Positions 60,040 to 64,000 of a stretch of 64,000 bases of DNA are shown here, piece after piece (the stretch's first letter is position 1; each line of letters opens with the position of its first letter). The stretch covers positions 5,491,297-5,555,296 of the forward strand of contig NC_092287.1 in assembly GCF_036320965.1 (NCBI RefSeq), written 5' to 3'. The notes beneath the pieces are model-generated. The model saw nothing but the letters and a program-made list of their open reading frames with translations, had not been told where the DNA came from and made no database searches. This DNA is from Panulirus ornatus. Lineage: Eukaryota > Arthropoda > Malacostraca > Decapoda > Palinuridae. Made by a program: the position numbers and the translations under genes.

Positions 60040-60930
60040 CTCGAGCCTCGTCCAGACCAATGGAGCTCAAAAGGCATTCGTCCCTGTAGATGGATGTCTT
60101 GAGAACTTCACGATCCTGGATGCAATAGTTGGTCATATGCAGGGATAGTCTCATGCTGTGCACCTGGCATTCCTCGACATGGCTAAAGCGTTCAATAGTG
60201 TTAATCATAGCACTATCGAGCAGGCCATATCGCGGAATGGTAATCCTGCCCCAGTCAGGGTATACATTCAACATACAACCAAGCCTTCACACATATTGAA
60301 AGGCAGCGATGAAAGGGTCACAACAGTTAAGGAAGTGGGTGCTGGGGGTGAGATTTGGAGACCAGAAAGTGCCAGTACTAGTCTTTGCTGATGACCTGGT
60401 TCTGGTGGCACAGACGGCGGGTGGTCTGCAAAAAGCAACTGACGTTTTGGCAGACACTTACAAGGGGATGGCCTTCAAGTGAACCCAGGAAAATGTCAGT
60501 CCCTTAGCAAGCAAATTGATGGCAAATGCAAGACTTGGTACATCAATAAGAACAGGAAGTTACAAGTCTTGGGCAGCACTATTGGTTCCATGGATGCTGA
60601 GGATGACATGTACCTCGGTGTTCTCGTTGGGGCAGGGGGTAGGCATAGATCCTACGGTGCCCTGCTTGAAGAGGGTCTTGCTACCATCACCAGGGCCCCT
60701 CTAAAACCTCAGCAGAGGATTACGATCCCTGTAGATCATCTTGTACCCAAACTAATGCATCGCTTGGTGCTGGGGGAGGTATATAAGATGCAGTTAGAGC
60801 GTATGGACAAGCAGGTTAGAGTAGAGATTCACCGTTGCTGCCCCATGATGTGCCCTACGCATTCTTCCACACAGCGGCAGGGGATGGCAGTTTGGGTATA
60901 CCCGACTTTGTCTCGACTGTGCAGCTAAAT
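60040..60930 (+). pseudogene. R2-group RT, catalytic part
   Basis: [40 protein letters not shown] (first catalytic Asp), [20 protein letters not shown] in a second frame (catalytic box intact), NPGKCQSLSKQIDGKCKTWY and [24 protein letters not shown] deletion removes the LLSPILFN block between 60300 and 60330. Confidence 0.88.
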
Positions 60931-61203
60931 AAACAAGTCCACTTCAAGAAACTGCTTACCTTGTCTGATCCAGTGATTCAGGTAGTGGTCCAAGAACCTG
61001 CAGAGTAGGTCAGGCCCTGCATGCACTGCCAGTTGACAGTAAAGTAATAAGACTGAACGACCGCACACATGGCATTATGACCTAGTTAGTACCTGCAATG
61101 GGTTAGGTCTCACCCTATCTGCTCCTGTATCACAGGTCAGTAGAGGGGCTACCAGTGGGACCCAACTCCTCATAGGCAGTGACTACGTTAAAGCTGTTCA
61201 AGC

Positions 61204-61614
61204 GTGATCAGGAACACTTCCCACTCCACCGGGATTAAAAGAGGCCGGCCCGACATTTCCAGCCTCTGTAACATATGTCAACAGCCCGGGACGATTGGGC
61301 GTATCACACAGGTATGCCCATGTACCCACGGGGGAAGAGTCAAACAGCATGACATCAATGCCTTTTTAGCCAGACAGTTGAGGCAAAAGGGTCAAAAGGG
61401 GGTCTGTGAGCCTCAAATTCCTATTGCAGGGTCAGAGACCTGCATCATCAATACACAGGTCTCTGGAGTTTGCTTTGCGCTCTCAGCTGCACATGATCTT
61501 ATGTGCAGCTACTACAGCACCCTGGAAGTCCTTCAGGGAATACAGGAACTAAATGGTAAAGAAACTGTGAGCACGAGATGCATCACAATTAATTGGCGAG
61601 GCACATGGTGTTGA
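61204..61614 (+). pseudogene. R2-group CCHC and RLE region
   Basis: CNICQQPGTIGRITQVCPCT, then [20 protein letters not shown] and KGVCEPQIPIAG. The CxxC...(H/R)xxxxC with THGxRxxxHD is the signature just before the restriction-like endonuclease of R2-type LINEs. The PDLV nuclease core is missing here (deletion after AG), leaving TCIINTQVSG. Confidence 0.85.
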
Positions 61615-62124
61615 GAGTGCAAGTGCTATCAGAAGGGTAGGGCTTTCAAACCAGGGTCTGGAGGTGTGCTCCATGAAAGCCCTAACCTGGACCTATTCCC
61701 TTTACAGGATGTGGTCCAAGAACACAGGTAAAAACTTGGTTGCCTGCCATGGAACATCTGGTGTCAGCCCTCATGCTGGTTGGGCATATCTCCCCCTTTG
61801 TGCACTAGTGGGAGACAGTTGGCTGTTTGTCCCCCCCAAGGTTCAATGGCAAGTACCAGTTCCCAAAGGCAGCTCTGTGTGGTGGGGGGAGTAGGCATCT
61901 TGGCAGAATCACATGCTGCTCCTGTCTGTCATGCTGCACTGGACAGCGAAAAAGGCTGGAAGCTGGACTGGGTAGAGCCTTGTAAGGTAAGGGAGGGCCC
62001 AACCACACTTCGTTCTGCCTCTTATCATTTCTTCCACCTATGCTATCTGCAGTCTGACCTTTGTCTTCCTCTTACTGACCTACACACTACTGGTTAACCA
62101 ACCTCTTCTTACACTATCTAAACT

Positions 62125-62126
<2 letters not shown>

Positions 62127-62173
<47 letters not shown>
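62127..62173. repeat. (TA)n microsatellite
   Basis: TA run between the 3' end of R2-group copy B and a LINE-A insertion. Confidence 0.95.
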
Positions 62174-62177
<4 letters not shown>

Positions 62178-63116
62178 TGGTTCTCAGTGAATGTAGGTTT
62201 GCGGCAGGGGTGTGTGATGTCTCCATGGTTGTTTAATTTGTTTATGGATGGGGTTGTTAGGGAGGTAAATGCAAGAGTCCTGGAAAGAGGGGCAAGTATG
62301 AAGTCTGTTGGGGATGAGAGAGCTTGGGAAGTGAGTCAGTTGTTGTTCGCTGATGATACAGCGCTGGTGGCTGATTCATGTGAGAAACTGCAGAATCTGG
62401 TGACTGAGTTTGGTAAAGTGTGTGGAAGAAGAAAGTTAAGAGTAAATGTGAATAAGAGCAAGGTTATTAGGTACAGTAGGGTTGAGGGTCAAGTCAATTG
62501 GGAGGTGAGTTTGAATGGAGAAAAACTGGAGGAAGTGAAGTGTTTTAGATATCTGGGAGTGGATCTGTCAGCGGATGGAACCATGGAAGCGGAAGTGGAT
62601 CATAGGGTGGGGGAGGGGGCGAAAATTTTGGGAGCCTTGAAAAATGTGTGGAAGTCGAGAACATTATCTCAGAAAGCAAAAATGGGTATGTTTGAAGGAA
62701 TAGTGGTTCCAACAATGTTGTATGGTTGCGAGGCGTGGGCTATGGATAGAGTTGTGCGCAGGAGGATGGATGTGCTGGAAATGAGATGTTTGAGGACAAT
62801 GTGTGGTGTGAGGTGGTTTGATCGAGTAAGTAACGTAAGGGTAAGAGAGATGTGTGGAAATAAAAAGAGCATGGTTGAGAGAGCAGAAGAGGGTGTTTTG
62901 AAATGGTTTGGGCACATGGAGAGAATGAGTGAGGAAAGATTGACCAAGAGGATATATGTGTCGGAGGTGGAGGGAACGAGGAGAAGAGGGAGACCAAATT
63001 GGAGGTGGAAAGATGGAGTGAAAAAGATTTTGTGTGATCGGGGCCTGAACATGCAGGAGGGTGAAAGGAGGGCAAGGAATAGAGTGAATTGGAGCGATGT
63101 GGTATACAGGGGTTGA
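62173..63116 (+). CDS. LINE-A reverse transcriptase, intact fragment
   Basis: Open from [20 protein letters not shown] through [11 protein letters not shown] and [13 protein letters not shown] to [18 protein letters not shown] and [10 protein letters not shown]. The upstream Tyr-Ile repeat in the open frame is translated (TA)n and not part of the protein. It shares the LDLSADGT variant with 38221-39387. Confidence 0.92.
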
Positions 63117-63321
63117 CGTGCTGTCAGTGGATTGAATCAAGGCATGTGAAGCGTCTGGGGTAAACCATGGAAAGCTGTGTAGGTATGTATATTTGCGTGT
63201 GTGGACGTGTGTATGTACATGTGTATGGGGGGGGGGTTTGGCCATTTCTTTCGTCTGTTTCCTTGCGCTACCTCGCAAACGCGGGAGACAGCAACAAAGT
63301 ATAAAAAAAAAAAAAAAAAAA
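62173..63321 (+). mobile_element. LINE-A copy, young short-3'UTR type
   Basis: Starts AGTGATTGGTTCTCAGTGAA inside the (TA)n run, RT and C-terminal frame open to a stop at 63116, short 3'UTR, tail near 63270-63295, A run 63303-63321, followed by ATATATATATG. Flanking TA on both sides suggests it landed in the microsatellite. Confidence 0.93.
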
Positions 63322-63369
63322 ATATATATATGCTTTACCTACACTTCACTTTTGTTTTTCTTCCCATAC

Positions 63370-63570
63370 TTTTACATTTCACATGCCCTGGTTCAGTCCA
63401 TTGCTAGCTTGTCGACCCCAGTTTACCATATTGTTCCAGTTCACTCTATTCCTTTCAAGCCTCTCACCCTCCTGTATGTTCAGGCCCTGATTGCTCAAAA
63501 TCGTTTTCACTCCATCCTTCCACCTTTAGGTTGGTCTCCCGCTTTTCCTTGTTTCCTGCACCTCTGACAC
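63370..63570 (-). mobile_element. LINE-A ORF-end fragment
   Basis: The reverse strand reads the GRPT.RWKDGVKTIL..GLNIQEGERLERNRVNWNN-like end and the post-stop GGCATGTGAAATG. It ends against a (CA)n run. Confidence 0.75.
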
Positions 63571-63582
63571 AGACACACACAG

Positions 63583-63613
<31 letters not shown>
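63571..63613. repeat. (CA)n microsatellite
   Basis: CA repeats with two GG interruptions, ending CACAGTGTG. Confidence 0.93.
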
Positions 63614-63615
<2 letters not shown>

Positions 63616-63835
63616 GTGAATTGTGTGCATGGGTATATGTGTATGTGTCTGTGTGTGTATATGTGTGTGTACGTTGAGATGTATAGGTATGTATATTTGC
63701 GTGTGTGGACGTGTATGTATATACATGTGTATGGGGGTGGGTTGGGTCATTTTCTTTCATCTGTTTCCTTGCGCTACCTTGCAAATGCGGGAGACAGCGA
63801 CAAAGCAAAATAAATAAATGAATTAATAAATATAT
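63614..63835 (+). mobile_element. LINE-A 3'UTR end and tail
   Basis: GTATGTATATTTGCGTGTGT, GGGTTGGGTCATTTTCTTTC, tail TTGCAAATGCGGGAGACAGC, then AAATAAATAAATGAATTAAT and (TA)n. Confidence 0.88.
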
Positions 63836-63852
63836 ATATATATATATATATA

Positions 63853-64000
63853 TAGGGGAGAAAGAATACTTCCCACGTATTCCCTGCGTGTCTTAGAAGG
63901 TGACTAAAAGGGGAGGGAGCGGGGGGCTGGAAATCCTCCCCTCTCATTTTTTTTAATTTTCCAAAAGAAGGAACAGAGAATTGGGCCAGGTGAGGGTATT
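63853..64000 (+). mobile_element. SINE (tail-sharing family), cut by window end
   Basis: GGGGAGAAAGAATACTTCCC, ACGTATTCCCTGCGTGTCTT, GGGGGGCTGGAAATCCTCCC and GGAACAGAGAATTGGGCCAG. Preceded by (TA)n. The 3' tail lies beyond the window. Confidence 0.9.

Larger units (their letters stand above)
58480..62130 (+). mobile_element. R2-group LINE, copy B (decayed, more complete 5')
   Basis: Zinc finger and Myb-like N-terminus, RT, CCHC/RLE C-terminus, 3'UTR ending CTAAACTTGTA, followed by (TA)n. Lies about 1.1 kb upstream of the G3BP start exon, opposite orientation. The 5' edge is approximate. Contains a 39-base poly(A) inside the RT. Confidence 0.87.

Noticed and set aside
1..64000. CRISPR arrays, tRNA or rRNA genes, bacterial operons
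   Set aside because: No regularly spaced identical repeats and no recognisable tRNA or rRNA segment; introns and LINEs show a nuclear animal genome.

Overview
This is eukaryotic genomic DNA: split genes with GT-AG introns, dense LINE/SINE debris, (TA)n/(TG)n microsatellites and no operons. The protein sequences are clearly metazoan. The repeat style (TA-rich microsatellites, abundant LINE tails, R2-group and CR1-like LINEs) suggests an arthropod, most likely a decapod crustacean. That assignment rests on overall character and remembered similarity, not on a search.

Two host genes can be reconstructed, arranged tail to tail. On the + strand, positions 1-13559 hold the 3' half of COG2 (conserved oligomeric Golgi complex subunit 2): five coding exons, the first cut by the window edge, with a stop at 13557-13559. 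On the - strand, 57349 down to 20253 holds a complete coding sequence for a G3BP/Rasputin stress-granule scaffold. It has eleven coding exons with compatible phases, 1731 nt including the stop, 576 residues. The order is NTF2-like domain, acidic segment, Pro/Ala/Thr-rich linker, RRM and a C-terminal RGG tail. It includes a 39-nt micro-exon.

Most remaining sequence is transposable elements. The dominant family, called LINE-A here, is an APE-type non-LTR retrotransposon with an FADDT reverse transcriptase, a long C-terminal region and a microsatellite-like 3' UTR ending in a conserved tail (GCTACCTCGCTAACGCGGGA) and poly(A). It occurs as old decayed pieces, as a long-3'UTR subfamily, and as a younger short-3'UTR subfamily whose copies look nearly identical (for example 10119-12119, 38214-39616, 42895-44710, 62173-63321). 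One copy (6399-9183) is an almost perfect twin-priming inversion. A SINE family of about 230 bp shares the LINE-A tail and is probably mobilised by it.

Other elements are two decayed R2-group LINEs lying outside rDNA (25690-28900 and 58480-62130; zinc finger, Myb-like region, RT, CCHC/RLE region), a CR1-like RT relic (47300-48135), a pogo/Tigger-like DNA transposon with a foldback element nested inside it (49196-50248), and an unassigned dispersed repeat (repeat X). COG2 and G3BP introns are inflated by these insertions, and several young LINE-A copies lie within 100 bp of G3BP 3' splice sites. No tRNA, rRNA, CRISPR or prokaryotic feature was seen.
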